Assembly (NCBI RefSeq): GCF_005887095.1
Contig: NZ_PNCI01000044.1
Span: forward strand, 1 to 64,000
Direction of reading: 5' to 3'
Origin: Pseudoalteromonas rubra
GTDB taxonomy: Bacteria > Pseudomonadota > Gammaproteobacteria > Enterobacterales > Alteromonadaceae
Length of the DNA stretch: 64,000 bases
A program made the position numbers and the translations under genes. The notes below the pieces were generated by a model. It worked only from the letters and a program-made list of their open reading frames with translations. It was not told the DNA's origin and did not search any database. Below are positions 1 to 9,393 of this stretch, piece after piece; position 1 is the first letter of the stretch, and each line of letters starts with the position of its first letter.

Positions 1-20
1 ACCAACTGAGCTAAGGGGGA
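1..20 (-). tRNA. partial tRNA, 5' end only (cut by window edge)
   Basis: Read on the minus strand, these bases form a 7-nt acceptor strand, U8-A9 and the start of a D arm (TAGCTCAGTTGGT). The anticodon lies outside the window, so the isoacceptor cannot be assigned. The gene is transcribed leftward. Confidence 0.75.
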
Positions 21-282
21 AGCATGTCTCTCAACGGGGCGAAATATTAATGACCGCTAGGCAAGGTGTCAACAATAAAAATCATTGAATTGTAAAAAAG
101 CAGTTCGTTCGTTGAATTAATGCTCGATTTGCGCCTTTTTTAGCTGCCTTTACGCGACTTCGACACTCTGTAATGAAACAGAGGGGTTATGCTCCGGAGG
201 GGGGCAAAGTTACGAAATGTATAATTTTTGATGCTTGTGTCGTTATTTTGTTCGAAGCGAACTTTTTTTGCACTTTAACAGA

Positions 283-586
283 GATCTAATTTGTTTGCGG
301 TTTGAGATCCCGCGAAGATCCTGAAAATGATCGAATAACAATCCAGTATAATTGGGGTTTATTGCACAAAAATTACTCAATATATACAGAATTATTGCAT
401 ATAAATGTTCCGAGATATATAAAGTAAATAAATATCAGTGGGTTAGGTGTTTATTGGGGTCATTGCCGCAAATTTGCAATATTTTGATATTGGTCTATCT
501 GCGTTGGATCTTTCCCCGAAAAGCAACTCGATCCCGTTCGAATGAGTAGATGATCAAGTGTAAGGGGGCGATCCTTCATTTGGATC
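283..586. repeat. cluster of nine GATC (Dam) sites
   Basis: GATC begins at 283, 306, 317, 329, 507, 530, 552, 570 and 583. About one would be expected by chance in 300 bp. The cluster forms two groups flanking an AT-rich stretch (about 340-480). Such density is typical of SeqA/Dam-controlled replication regions such as E. coli oriC. The function here is inferred only. Confidence 0.6.
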
Positions 587-621
587 GCAGGCTAGGCCTT
601 TATTTTTAAAGGCTGTGATAA

Positions 622-646
622 GTTATCCACGGAATCTGTGGATAAC
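622..646. promoter_or_regulatory. head-to-head pair of DnaA boxes (DARS-like module)
   Basis: An inverted repeat of GTTATCCAC and GTGGATAAC with a 7-nt spacer. Counted as 9-mers it is TTATCCACG at 623-631 on the plus strand and a perfect TTATCCACA at 637-645 on the minus strand, 5 nt apart. The same geometry, with 20 of 25 bases identical, recurs at 53891-53915 beside mutH. In E. coli the DnaA-reactivating sequences DARS1 and DARS2 sit next to uvrB and mutH. This copy is about 1.9 kb upstream of uvrB, ahead of the MATE-uvrB operon. Confidence 0.6.
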
Positions 647-1141
647 ATTGTTTATTAAACTTTAAAAAGTGCTACAACGCCATATATTCCGCGGCATAGC
701 GACGATGCAAGCGTTTTGATGAAAAATAATTAATTGTTTTATTTCAAATACTTATGAAATTTACATCATACTGGAACGAGAAATGCACAATATGACGGAT
801 TTATTTCGTCCTTGCCCCATTGATGTGCAAAAAGTGACCCGAATCAAGTTCTATTTTTCTAAAAAACCAACTTTTTCCTAAAAATGTTTGAGTTGGTGTG
901 AAATACCCCAATAAAACAATTTTTAATGTGCTGCCAGATATCCGCCAACTTAAGTGGTTCGCTCATATATTGTAAGAACAGGATATTGTCGTGCGATGCG
1001 CCGTTTTGGGCTAAACCCAGGTGGCAGTGTCAAACGTAATACACAACAGCCGTTTCATCCACACAGGCTGGATGTTTAATTAAGTGCATCATCGAAAGTG
1101 ATCCATTAGAATACTCGCTTCCAAATGAGGTAAAGCAAACT

Positions 1142-2521
1142 ATGTCCGCAGTTCGTCAATCAAATCCCGGTAGTGATATTCTCAATGGGTCAATCGTGGA
1201 AACGCTTAGACGCATGACCGTTCCCATGATTTTTGGCATGATCACTCTGATGAGTTTCAACTTAATCGACACTTTTTTCATCAGCTTACTCGGGACTGAG
1301 CCACTCGCGGCAGTGAGTTTTACCTTCCCTGTTACTTTTACTGTTATTAGTCTTGCCATCGGGCTGGGTATCGGTACATCGGCGGTCATTGCAAAAGCCT
1401 TGGGTGCCAACAATATGGAAGAAGCTAAATTCGATGGCTTTGTTGCATTGCTGGTATCTGCGGTGATGGTGGCAATTTTATCAGCCATTGGTTATGTATT
1501 AATAGAGCCTATTTTTACCTTGTTGGGCGCAAATGCGCAAACCATGCCTTATATCTATGACTATATTTCAATCTGGTTTGCGGGCGCCATATTTCTGATT
1601 ATGCCGATGATTGGTAACTCTATCCTCAGAGCCAGTGGTGATACGAAAACGCCCAGTCTGATTATGGGTCTGGGAGGGCTTATCAATGCCATATTGGATC
1701 CCTTGTTGATTTTTGGCTATGGTCCATTTCCTGAATTAGGTGTCAAAGGGGCGGCGATTGCCAGTGTGATTGCCTGGGGCGTAGGCGTAGTGTTTATTTT
1801 GTATTTACTGGCGGTCAAAAAGCGCTTACTACAAGTTAGCAGCCCACAGCAAAGCATCGCTCAGGCAACCAGTAAAATATTAAAGATTGGATTGCCAGCT
1901 GCAGGGGCCAACATGCTCACGCCAATAGCGATGGCAGTCATGACAGCCATCATTGCTACCTATGGTGCAGAAGCCGTGGCTGCTTTTGGTGTAGGCAGTC
2001 GTATTGAGTCCATTGCCAGTTTGGTGGTGCTAGCCTTATCTATGACCCTGCCTCCTTTTGTTAGTCAAAATTTCGGTGCGCAGAAATATCAGCGAGTTGA
2101 AGACGCATATCGTACCACCCTGAAGTTTGTTATGGCGTGGCAATTTGGCATCTATATATTGCTTATTGCGGCTTCTCATTGGATCAGTCAGGCTTTTGGT
2201 GATGAGCCACAAGTCGTCGAGATCATTAAGTTGTTTATTTACACCTTACCCTTAAGTTACGGTTTGCAGGGGGTAATCATCCTGACCAATTCATCGTTCA
2301 ATGCATTGCATAAGCCAATGCGCGCATTAGTATTAAGTGTGGTTAGATTGTTTGTCTTCTATATACCCTGTGCCTATCTGGGTTCTCATTTTGCGGGCAT
2401 TCAAGGACTATTTATCGGTGCTGCATTTGGTAATCTGTTCACCGCCATATTGGCGTATAAATGGTTCACCAGTACGTTAGCCGCAATGCAGCAATGCACA
2501 CGACAGGAGGAAGTGGTATGA
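1142..2521 (+). CDS. MATE family multidrug efflux transporter
   Basis: A 459-residue inner-membrane protein with about 12 hydrophobic segments arranged as two MatE halves (roughly residues 20-180 and 240-400). It has the family's N-terminal pattern ([13 protein letters not shown], then [18 protein letters not shown]). Relatives export cationic drugs and dyes in exchange for Na+ or H+; the substrate here cannot be read from sequence. The ATG follows GAGG at good distance. The stop overlaps the uvrB start (ATGA), so the two genes are translationally coupled. Pairing of an exporter with the excision-repair gene is probably an operon of convenience. Confidence 0.93.
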   Translation: MSAVRQSNPGSDILNGSIVETLRRMTVPMIFGMITLMSFNLIDTFFISLLGTEPLAAVSFTFPVTFTVISLAIGLGIGTSAVIAKALGANNMEEAKFDGFVALLVSAVMVAILSAIGYVLIEPIFTLLGANAQTMPYIYDYISIWFAGAIFLIMPMIGNSILRASGDTKTPSLIMGLGGLINAILDPLLIFGYGPFPELGVKGAAIASVIAWGVGVVFILYLLAVKKRLLQVSSPQQSIAQATSKILKIGLPAAGANMLTPIAMAVMTAIIATYGAEAVAAFGVGSRIESIASLVVLALSMTLPPFVSQNFGAQKYQRVEDAYRTTLKFVMAWQFGIYILLIAASHWISQAFGDEPQVVEIIKLFIYTLPLSYGLQGVIILTNSSFNALHKPMRALVLSVVRLFVFYIPCAYLGSHFAGIQGLFIGAAFGNLFTAILAYKWFTSTLAAMQQCTRQEEVV

Positions 2522-4530
2522 GTGATGTATTTGACCTGGTTTCTGACTTTTCACCCAGTGGTGATCAGCCCACAGCGATAGCTCAACTGTGTGATGGGTT
2601 AGAAGCAGGTCTGGCCCATCAGACTCTGCTGGGGGCAACCGGGACCGGCAAAACCTTTACTATGGCCAATATTATTCATACCCTGAATCGGCCTACCATC
2701 ATTATGGCGCACAATAAAACTCTGGCTGCACAGTTATATGGTGAGATGAAAGAGTTTTTCCCTAATAACGCGGTTGAATATTTTGTCTCTTACTATGATT
2801 ATTATCAGCCTGAAGCTTATGTGGTTGCCAGTGATACGTTTATAGAGAAAGATGCGTCAATCAATGAGCACATAGAGCAGATGCGTTTGTCTGCGACAAA
2901 AGCACTCCTGGAACGTCGGGATACAATTATCGTCGCATCTGTGTCTGCCATTTATGGTTTGGGTGATCCAGATTCATATATGAAGATGATGCTGTTGTTA
3001 AAAGTGGGCGAAACCATGGAGCAGCGCGCAATGCTCAGGCGTTTGGCTGAACTTCAGTATACCCGCAACGATATGGATTTTAGTCGTGGCACGTATCGGG
3101 TCAGAGGTGAAGTGATCGATATCTTCCCTGCAGAATCAGATACCTATGCTATCAGAGTCGAAATGTTTGACGAAGAGATCGAACGTATCAGTATGTTTGA
3201 TCCGTTGACCGGCGCGGTAGAAAAGCATCTGGTGCGCGCCACCATTTACCCCAAGACTCACTATGTCACGCCGCGTGAGAAAATCCTTGATGCGATTGAA
3301 AAAATCAAACTTGAACTCAAAGAGCGTCGCAATAAGTTATTAACCGACAATCGCTTGGTCGAAGAGCAAAGGGTTGCGCAGCGCACACAGTACGACATCG
3401 AAATGATGACCGAGCTGGGTTATTGCTCAGGTATCGAAAATTACAGCCGTTACTTATCTGGGCGTGCACCTGGCGAGCCACCACCGACTTTGCTGGATTA
3501 TTTGCCAGATGATGCGCTAATGATCATCGACGAATCTCATGTCACTGTGTCACAGATTGGCGCCATGTATAAGGGAGATCGTAGCCGTAAAGAGAACTTG
3601 GTTGAGTACGGGTTCCGGCTACCTTCTGCCATGGATAACCGTCCACTGAAGTTTGAAGAGTTTGAAGCGATTGCACCGCAGACAATTTATGTCTCTGCTA
3701 CACCTGGAGACTATGAACTGAATAGGTCCAGTGGTGAAGTGGCAGAGCAGGTTATCCGTCCGACAGGGCTGTTAGACCCGGAACTGGAAGTGCGTCCCGT
3801 TGCGACTCAGGTCGATGATCTCTTATCTGAAATCTATCGACGAGTCGAGCTTAAGGAGCGTGTTCTGGTCACAACTCTGACCAAGCGCATGTCTGAAGAT
3901 CTGACCGACTACCTGAATGACCATGATGTCCGGGTACGTTATTTACACTCTGATATTGATACTGTCGAACGGATGGAAATTATCCGCGATCTGCGTAAAG
4001 GTGTGTTTGACGTTTTAGTTGGCATTAACTTGCTACGTGAAGGCCTGGATATGCCAGAGGTTTCACTGGTTGCGATTCTGGATGCAGATAAAGAGGGCTT
4101 CTTGCGTTCAGCACGGTCACTCATTCAGACAATTGGTCGGGCCGCACGGCACATCAATGGTAAAGCCATTTTGTATGGGGATTCGATCACCAAATCCATG
4201 CGTCAGGCAATCGATGAAACGGAGCGACGTCGGGCTATTCAACATGCTTACAACGAAAAGCATGGCTTAAAACCGCAAGCACTGGTGAAGAAAATCACAG
4301 ATGTGATGGACTTGGGTGAAGAAGTGTCGGATGAGCAGTCTAAAACGCTGCCGAAAGTGTCCAAAAAGACAGCACCTTCTAAGCAAACACATAGTGTCAC
4401 TGAATTGACTGAACAGATAAAGCAGCTAGAGTCTCAGATGATGCAATACGCACGTGAGTTGGAGTTCGAGAAGGCGGCTGCAATACGAGATGAAGTACAT
4501 CTGTTGCAGCAGCAATTGCTGAAAAGCTGA
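2518..4530 (+). CDS. uvrB: excinuclease ABC subunit B
   Basis: UvrB, 670 residues, the damage-verifying helicase-like subunit of nucleotide excision repair. It is loaded by UvrA2 and recruits UvrC. Visible features are Walker A (GATGTGKT, residues 39-46), the tyrosine-rich beta-hairpin ([11 protein letters not shown], about residue 92) that clamps DNA, helicase motifs such as DESHVT and QTIGRAARH, and a C-terminal UVR motif ([10 protein letters not shown]) that contacts UvrC. Length matches the E. coli protein (673). I chose the ATG at 2518 because AGGAGG lies 7 nt upstream and the family N-terminus starts there. An in-frame start at 2461 lies inside the MATE gene and is unlikely. No obvious LexA box was found upstream. 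Confidence 0.98.
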   Translation: MSDVFDLVSDFSPSGDQPTAIAQLCDGLEAGLAHQTLLGATGTGKTFTMANIIHTLNRPTIIMAHNKTLAAQLYGEMKEFFPNNAVEYFVSYYDYYQPEAYVVASDTFIEKDASINEHIEQMRLSATKALLERRDTIIVASVSAIYGLGDPDSYMKMMLLLKVGETMEQRAMLRRLAELQYTRNDMDFSRGTYRVRGEVIDIFPAESDTYAIRVEMFDEEIERISMFDPLTGAVEKHLVRATIYPKTHYVTPREKILDAIEKIKLELKERRNKLLTDNRLVEEQRVAQRTQYDIEMMTELGYCSGIENYSRYLSGRAPGEPPPTLLDYLPDDALMIIDESHVTVSQIGAMYKGDRSRKENLVEYGFRLPSAMDNRPLKFEEFEAIAPQTIYVSATPGDYELNRSSGEVAEQVIRPTGLLDPELEVRPVATQVDDLLSEIYRRVELKERVLVTTLTKRMSEDLTDYLNDHDVRVRYLHSDIDTVERMEIIRDLRKGVFDVLVGINLLREGLDMPEVSLVAILDADKEGFLRSARSLIQTIGRAARHINGKAILYGDSITKSMRQAIDETERRRAIQHAYNEKHGLKPQALVKKITDVMDLGEEVSDEQSKTLPKVSKKTAPSKQTHSVTELTEQIKQLESQMMQYARELEFEKAAAIRDEVHLLQQQLLKS

Positions 4531-4540
4531 TACAAAAATA

Positions 4541-4566
4541 AAGCGCAGCAAGGGCTGCGCTTTTGG
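4541..4566. terminator. bidirectional terminator between uvrB and the outer-membrane gene
   Basis: Stem AAGCGCAG / CTGCGCTT (4541-4548 and 4555-4562) with a 6-nt loop, followed by a T-run on the plus strand. It lies between two convergent genes. Confidence 0.85.
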
Positions 4567-4575
4567 TTATTCTAC

Positions 4576-5172
4576 TTAGAAGCGGTAGCTGACACCTAAA
4601 CCTAAGTTGGTGGTGTCCAGGTCGCCCATATCCAAATATTGAATACTGGCATTAACCGACATCCCATTGTCCCAGTCATATTGCCAGCCGGCTTCTGTCA
4701 GAAAGCTTATGCCATCTTCTTCAACCATGGTTTTACCTTTGTAGCCAATCTCATAGTCGTAATAATGCGCGCCGAGCTTTGCATATAGGTAATTATTATC
4801 GCTAAGCTGGTACTGACCTTTAACAGCCAATACAAAGTTGTCATAGTCTAGCTCATTTGCACCGAGCCCAAATAGTGCTTTGTCGTTGCGTGTACAAGTG
4901 AACTTGTCATCACTATCGTCCTTACATTCCCATTCATCCGCTTCCATACCAGTGATGTAAGCGGCTTCCAGCGCCCAGGTCGAGTCATATTGATAGTTGT
5001 AGTAAAAGTATACGTGTGTAACACCATCACCATCCTGATCTGAGCTATTGTAAGAGGCACTACCGCCAAACAGTTGTGCACCTACGCGGTGTTGTTCATC
5101 ATGTTGCGCAGCCTGTGATGCAAAAGAGGCTGAAACTGCAAAAACCAGTGAGAGGAGAGATAAAGATTTCAT
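4576..5172 (-). CDS. small outer-membrane beta-barrel protein
   Basis: A 198-residue exported protein with a signal peptide ending near ASFASQAAQ. The rest consists of alternating hydrophobic/polar strands rich in Tyr and Gly, ending in Phe (GLGVSYRF), the usual C-terminal signal for BAM-assembled barrels. About eight strands fit the length. An acidic loop with two cysteines (WECKDDSDDKFTC) may be an external disulfide-bonded loop. I start at the second ATG (MKSLSLL), which has GGA at proper spacing; an ATG three codons earlier directly abuts that GGA. It resembles the generic porin-family/OmpA-like barrels; no ligand can be named. Confidence 0.8.
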   Translation of the reverse strand: MKSLSLLSLVFAVSASFASQAAQHDEQHRVGAQLFGGSASYNSSDQDGDGVTHVYFYYNYQYDSTWALEAAYITGMEADEWECKDDSDDKFTCTRNDKALFGLGANELDYDNFVLAVKGQYQLSDNNYLYAKLGAHYYDYEIGYKGKTMVEEDGISFLTEAGWQYDWDNGMSVNASIQYLDMGDLDTTNLGLGVSYRF

Positions 5173-5293
5173 TGCTGTCATTCCGTTTGATTAACTTGCT
5201 GACAAGTGTATTCAGACTCCTTGTGAGAGTCTGTTTGTGGGGTGTCATAAAATGTAAGCGCTTGTAGGATGGCTGTGAGTAAATATGAAGCAG

Positions 5294-6130
5294 TTAGTCG
5301 GCACGGTGAAAACCGCGGCTGATTTGCAGCAGATCTGTCTCCTTAACAGGGTTTGAGGGAGTATTACTTCTGATCAGAACAACGTCTATCGAAGGTAAGG
5401 GGGGTAAACCCTGAACACTCAGGATAGGTAGGTCCTCTGCGCTACTTTGGGCAAGTGCGCCGATTGCTAATCCAGCTTTAACCAGAGCGCGTAAAGCTGA
5501 GGCACTTTGGCAATTTGCAATGACTTTAAATGTGCGCTCCTGCTTCATTAAGCCCTCGATGGCTGCCTGATGAAAGCGACAGTCTCGTTGAAATACGGCG
5601 AGCGAGATAGATGTTTCTGGATGCCAGGTGCCAACCCATACCCCCTGATCATGGTACAGAAATAACCCTTCCTCGGAGTCTGGGCTTCGAGTGATCACAC
5701 CCAAATCAAGCTCACCCTGATCCAGGGCGTCTTTTATCCGGTTGCTGGACATGCAGTGAATATCAAGCTCGAGGTTCTGCCACAGTTGATGCAGCTGAGC
5801 GGTGAGTGAAGGCAAAATAGTGTCAGCGTAATCGTCTGGGCAACCCAGTCTGAGAAGCGTAGGACGCTCGCTTTGACGCATATGTGCCAGAGTATCATCG
5901 TGCAATCTAACCAGTTGTTTTGCGTAACGCATTAAGGTATGCCCATCCTGAGTAAGGTGCAACTTGCGACCCGATTTTTCAAACAGGGGTTTACCTACAT
6001 CTTCCTGGAGCTTCTTCATCTGCATGCTAATGGCTGATTGAGTACGGTGTAGCTGGTTAGCTGCGCGAGTAAAACTGTCGTTTTCGACGCAGGCGATAAA
6101 GCTACGCAATGATTCTATGTCCATATTCAT
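5294..6130 (-). CDS. LysR family transcriptional regulator
   Basis: A 278-residue regulator with an N-terminal winged helix-turn-helix (SFTRAANQLHRTQSAISMQMKKL, split here as SFTRAANQLHRT + QSAISMQMKKL) and an effector-binding domain from about residue 90. It is divergent from the glutathione S-transferase gene with about 100 bp between starts, the usual arrangement in which a LysR protein controls its neighbour; this is inference. The effector is unknown. A Met two codons downstream (MDIESL) is an alternative start. Confidence 0.9.
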   Translation of the reverse strand: MNMDIESLRSFIACVENDSFTRAANQLHRTQSAISMQMKKLQEDVGKPLFEKSGRKLHLTQDGHTLMRYAKQLVRLHDDTLAHMRQSERPTLLRLGCPDDYADTILPSLTAQLHQLWQNLELDIHCMSSNRIKDALDQGELDLGVITRSPDSEEGLFLYHDQGVWVGTWHPETSISLAVFQRDCRFHQAAIEGLMKQERTFKVIANCQSASALRALVKAGLAIGALAQSSAEDLPILSVQGLPPLPSIDVVLIRSNTPSNPVKETDLLQISRGFHRAD

Positions 6131-6234
6131 AAGAGTTATTGATGTTTGATATTAGAATTATCCGTTGGTTTAGCTTGATAAAGCAACTTAAAGTAGGGGC
6201 CATAACAATCATCGCTATTGAAATAAGGACGACT

Positions 6235-6891
6235 ATGAAGCTCTATATCGGCAATAAAAACTACTCGACTTGGTCTTTGAGATCTTGGCTATTAATTGAA
6301 AAGTATGGATTAAAATTTCAGGAAACCATGTTGAAACTAGAAACAGACGCTTTTTATCAGACCTTGTCTGGTATTAGCCCAACCAACAAGGTACCGCTGC
6401 TCGTTGATGGTGATGTGATTGTCTGGGAATCTCTGGCAATCTGCGAATACATCAACGAAACTTATCTTTCAGGGCAAGCCTGGCCTGCGAGTCCTGAGTT
6501 GCGTGCCCGCGCACGGTCACTGGCCAATGAAATGCACAGCGGTTTTTTGGCGCTCAGAGCAGAAATGCCAATGAATATTCGGGCAAAACGTCATGTTGAC
6601 TTATCTGCAGCAGCGCAAAAAGACATAGCAAGGATTGCACAAATTTGGCGAGAACAAATGCAGGAATTTGGCCAACAGGGTGGCTGGTTATTCGGTGAAT
6701 GGAGTATAGCCGATGCGATGTTTGCACCGGTTGTTATGCGGTTTATCACGTATGGCATTGAGCCTGGACCTGAAGCAACTACGTATATGGAAAAAGTACT
6801 TGCTTGCCCTGCCATTCAGAGGTGGCGTGCAGATGCGCTGCTTGAGCAGGATATTGTACCAAGTGATGAAGCTGGCATTCCAAGTGACTAA
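6235..6891 (+). CDS. glutathione S-transferase family protein
   Basis: A 218-residue cytosolic GST. The thioredoxin-like N-terminal domain starts MKLYIGNKNYSTWSLRSWLL and carries the NKVPLLVDGDVIVWESLAI segment that binds glutathione (cis-Pro and the Glu-Ser pair). A helical C-terminal domain follows from about residue 85, with the conserved FGEWSIADAMFAP motif. The ATG at 6235 is preceded by AAGGA; a longer in-frame extension lacks family similarity. The substrate is not predictable. Members with YSTWSLR near the N-terminus are often annotated as GST or putative maleylacetoacetate isomerase-like proteins. Confidence 0.9.
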   Translation: MKLYIGNKNYSTWSLRSWLLIEKYGLKFQETMLKLETDAFYQTLSGISPTNKVPLLVDGDVIVWESLAICEYINETYLSGQAWPASPELRARARSLANEMHSGFLALRAEMPMNIRAKRHVDLSAAAQKDIARIAQIWREQMQEFGQQGGWLFGEWSIADAMFAPVVMRFITYGIEPGPEATTYMEKVLACPAIQRWRADALLEQDIVPSDEAGIPSD

Positions 6892-6989
6892 TGTAAGGCG
6901 CAGGTACTAATATCGGGGTTATCTGCATACTGTGTCCTTATTTGGGTAATATACTTATTGTTGTGTATTACCCAATAACGGAGTGTCTG

Positions 6990-7454
6990 ATGCTGATCCC
7001 AGTTACCTCTCATAACCAAACCATTTATCACAACCTGGCTCAGGCTTACGAGGCTGAATTTTCTCCTCTTACAGATAAAAGCCCTGGCCCTGACGGCGTA
7101 TTTGTATTAGATACTTTGCTGGAGGGGAACGTCAGGGGATATTTATGTTATGTCAACAAAACGCCGGTAGGATTGGCAGCGATAGCGCAGCATCAGGAAA
7201 GAGAGTTTGAGATTTGTGAGTTTTATATAGTACCTCGTTTTCGCAAAGCCGGGCTCGGCGCTCGGTTCGCTCGCGCTATCTGGGCGAACTCTCCGGGTCT
7301 GTGGACCATTAAGCAGATTGCTGGTGCCGACTATGCAACGCAATTTTGGCGTCGTGCAATCGCTCAAGCCGGCATAGAAGAGATGGAAGAAGACATCTAC
7401 CATGACCCATACTGGGGCACAGTGACGCGCCAGCGATTCAGATACGATATGTAA
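6990..7454 (+). CDS. GNAT family N-acetyltransferase
   Basis: A 154-residue protein with the GNAT core: a beta4 strand (EFEICEFYIVPRFRKAGLGA) followed by the acetyl-CoA pyrophosphate-binding loop (R-K-A-G-L-G-A) and a C-terminal strand that includes the YATQFWRRA helix. CGGAG lies just upstream of the chosen ATG. An earlier in-frame start at 6942 would add 16 residues unlike the family. The acceptor substrate is unknown. Confidence 0.82.
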   Translation: MLIPVTSHNQTIYHNLAQAYEAEFSPLTDKSPGPDGVFVLDTLLEGNVRGYLCYVNKTPVGLAAIAQHQEREFEICEFYIVPRFRKAGLGARFARAIWANSPGLWTIKQIAGADYATQFWRRAIAQAGIEEMEEDIYHDPYWGTVTRQRFRYDM

Positions 7455-7475
7455 TCGTCTAACTGAGTTGGGCTG

Positions 7476-8672
7476 TCAGGCGCGTATTTGTGTCAGGATA
7501 TGCTGGCAGTCTGGCAGCGCCATAAAGTGTGGTACTGGGTAATCGGGGTGTGCCTCTTCAAGTGCCAGGACCGCCAGTGACTGAATATCGTCACTGAGCA
7601 CTTCACTAAGGTGAGCCTGAATGTTGAGTTGCGCCAGCAAATCTGTGATGTGTGTAATGAAGTCTTGCGCCTGCCGCTCAATAGGGTAATCCAAAGAAGT
7701 GAGATGACAATGACACGCAATCGTCGCTAACTGACGGTGTATCCTGCTGCCATACCAATGCAAAACCGGTAATAGTAATACCGCATTTGCCAGGCCGTGT
7801 GGGGTACCGTATTTGGCTGTGAGCTGGTGTGAAATAGCATGCACATAGCCTACTGATGTTCGCGTGAATGCTTGTCCTGCCAGAAAAGAGGCATAGAGCA
7901 GTTTTTCTCTTGCCTGAAGGTTTTGACCATCAGAGTAAGCAATAGGCAGATGGCTGAATATAAGCTCACATGCTTCAAGTGCTTTTTCATTCGTCAGTTT
8001 AGTCGCGTTGATACTTAAGATTGCCTCAATAGCATGGGTCAGTGCGTCGATGGCTGTGGTTGCTGTGATCCCGGCTGGCAAACTGGTGGTGAGCTGGCTC
8101 ACTAGAACCGCGCGCTGCGGGACCAGGCAAAAGTCTGCGGCAGCGAGCTTTTTCCCTCTTTTTTCGTCATTGAACACCGCCGCAACCGTTGTTTCAGAGC
8201 CTGTGCCAGCTGTGGTTGGTATTGCAATATTTGGTGGTAGTGTTTTAAGCACTTTAAACAAGCCAGAAAAGGCATCAACAGAACGTTTTGGCCGAACAGC
8301 CCGAGCCCCAATTAGCTTTGCGGCGTCCAGCACCGAACCACCCCCAACACTGATAATCGCCTGGCACTCATTTGAAAGGTAGGTCCGATAGCCTTGTTCT
8401 ATGTTCTCTACCGTGGGATTAGCCTGAACTTGATCATAAACGACAGGACGCAGATTTTGCTCCTCCAGTGCTGTGATGACGGGCGAAATGACGTTTAGCT
8501 CATTCAGGACTTTGTCCGTTACCAGCAAGACCCGAGTATCACGCGGCAAAGTCAGATCTTGAATAGCGCTGGTCAGCCCTGCCAACCCTTTGTACAGCTC
8601 GGGTGCCGGAATGCCAATAAATCTGACAATGCATTTCAGTAAAAAGTGATAGCAGCGATAGAGTAGGTGCAT
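7476..8672 (-). CDS. iron-containing (group III) alcohol dehydrogenase
   Basis: A 398-residue Fe-ADH-family enzyme. It has the NAD(P)-binding Rossmann-like N-terminal half with SVGGGSVLDAAK, the PTTAGTGSE motif, and the metal-binding C-terminal half with DALTHAIEA and HAISHQLTAKYG, followed by GTPHGLANA. These supply the conserved Asp and three His ligands. It interconverts an alcohol and an aldehyde or ketone; the substrate is not readable. It is convergent with the GNAT gene, with about 20 bp between them. Confidence 0.9.
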   Translation of the reverse strand: MHLLYRCYHFLLKCIVRFIGIPAPELYKGLAGLTSAIQDLTLPRDTRVLLVTDKVLNELNVISPVITALEEQNLRPVVYDQVQANPTVENIEQGYRTYLSNECQAIISVGGGSVLDAAKLIGARAVRPKRSVDAFSGLFKVLKTLPPNIAIPTTAGTGSETTVAAVFNDEKRGKKLAAADFCLVPQRAVLVSQLTTSLPAGITATTAIDALTHAIEAILSINATKLTNEKALEACELIFSHLPIAYSDGQNLQAREKLLYASFLAGQAFTRTSVGYVHAISHQLTAKYGTPHGLANAVLLLPVLHWYGSRIHRQLATIACHCHLTSLDYPIERQAQDFITHITDLLAQLNIQAHLSEVLSDDIQSLAVLALEEAHPDYPVPHFMALPDCQHILTQIRA

Positions 8673-8821
8673 AACCCGGAAAGCTCAAGTGGTGGTTTAT
8701 TGCACAGAAGCATAGCTGAACTTGCCCGTATATGGCAAAGATTTAATGTGGCAGGTATTTGAAATTGCGTTACTTTAGAAGGAGGGTGAGCCAGCTTAAG
8801 TGCTGGCCCATACGCAGAGAG

Positions 8822-9181
8822 TTAAACTACTCCGCGTGGTAAACGGCAGTCATGGTCCTTTTCTGCCAGCTCAATGATCCAGGCTTCTTCTGCGGTATAG
8901 CCATCTTCATTTGCTTTGACAACCGTGAACGGGGTTGCTTTTTTAACCGCTGGCGCTGCTGCCTTGGTTGTTGCTTTTTTCTTTGGCGCAGGTTGTTCTG
9001 TCGCGGCTGTTCCTGAAGTTAGCTCTTCGGTCAAAGCTGCTACATCTGCCAGACGCATATTTTTGCCACCGTCAATGCTGTACCAGCCAGGTTTAGTGGT
9101 GATCTCTGGCTTTTTGCCGTGTGCGGCTTCATATGCGGCTTCAAATGCACTTAAAACTTCAGTTTTATCTAGTTTACTCAT
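8822..9181 (-). CDS. hypothetical protein with Ala/Lys-rich linker
   Basis: A 119-residue protein I do not recognise. The first ~52 residues form a compact-looking module (a helix AFEAAYEAAHGKKP, then PGWYSIDGGKNMRLADVAAL). A low-complexity Ala/Pro/Lys/Thr linker follows (about 58-82), then a short C-terminal part with EEAWIIELAEKDHDCRLP. There is no signal peptide or membrane segment. The linker resembles those of histone-H1-like or nucleoid-associated proteins, but nothing else supports DNA binding. It stands alone, with gene-free DNA on both sides. Confidence 0.7.
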   Translation of the reverse strand: MSKLDKTEVLSAFEAAYEAAHGKKPEITTKPGWYSIDGGKNMRLADVAALTEELTSGTAATEQPAPKKKATTKAAAPAVKKATPFTVVKANEDGYTAEEAWIIELAEKDHDCRLPRGVV

Positions 9182-9338
9182 CGTAAATCCCAGTCGTGTT
9201 ATACGCGGATACGCAGGTTAAGATTAAACGATATTTATACCTATTTTTGAGTAATTTTTCAATTTTTTGCGTTTTTAAGCTCTGATTCATCGCAAATCAG
9301 TCCCTGCTCAAGGGGGAAATATCCAACTTTTGGACTAA

Positions 9339-9393
9339 TTTATACCTATCTGCTCCTTCAAATTGAACAGGTATTAAGTGAATTTGGTATTAC
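9339..9393 (-). repeat. palindromic repeat element, internally deleted copy
   Basis: The reverse complement reads AATACCAAATTCACTTAATA then CCTGTTCAATTTGAAGGAGC and ends AGGTATAAATTAG. About 45 bases match the left end of the larger element at 23323-23490, and the terminal GGTATAA matches its right end, so this is a short version with the middle missing. It abuts the elyC-like gene, whose stop codon lies at its edge. Confidence 0.7.

Larger units (their letters stand above)
21..1141. other. 1.1-kb gene-free region with replication-control-like signals
   Basis: No convincing gene lies here. The only frame of any length (about 352-549) needs a TTG start, has no ribosome-binding site and resembles no family I know. 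The region holds a cluster of nine GATC sites (283-586) and a paired DnaA-box module (622-646), listed separately. The right part is AT-rich and must contain the promoter of the MATE-uvrB operon. GAGG at 1128-1131 is the MATE ribosome-binding site. Confidence 0.6.

Noticed and set aside
352-549. 65-codon plus-strand frame upstream of the MATE gene
   Set aside because: TTG start, no ribosome-binding site, no family resemblance, and it lies across the GATC cluster.
552-560. Single match to the ATGATCAAG core of Vibrio RctB iterons
   Set aside because: Only one copy, no array, and Pseudoalteromonas second chromosomes are not known to use RctB.
283-646. Reading the GATC cluster plus DnaA boxes as the chromosomal origin oriC
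   Set aside because: None of the usual neighbours (mnmG, mioC, dnaA, dnaN, gyrB, parAB) is present, and only two DnaA boxes accompany the GATC sites. I keep it as replication-control-like only.
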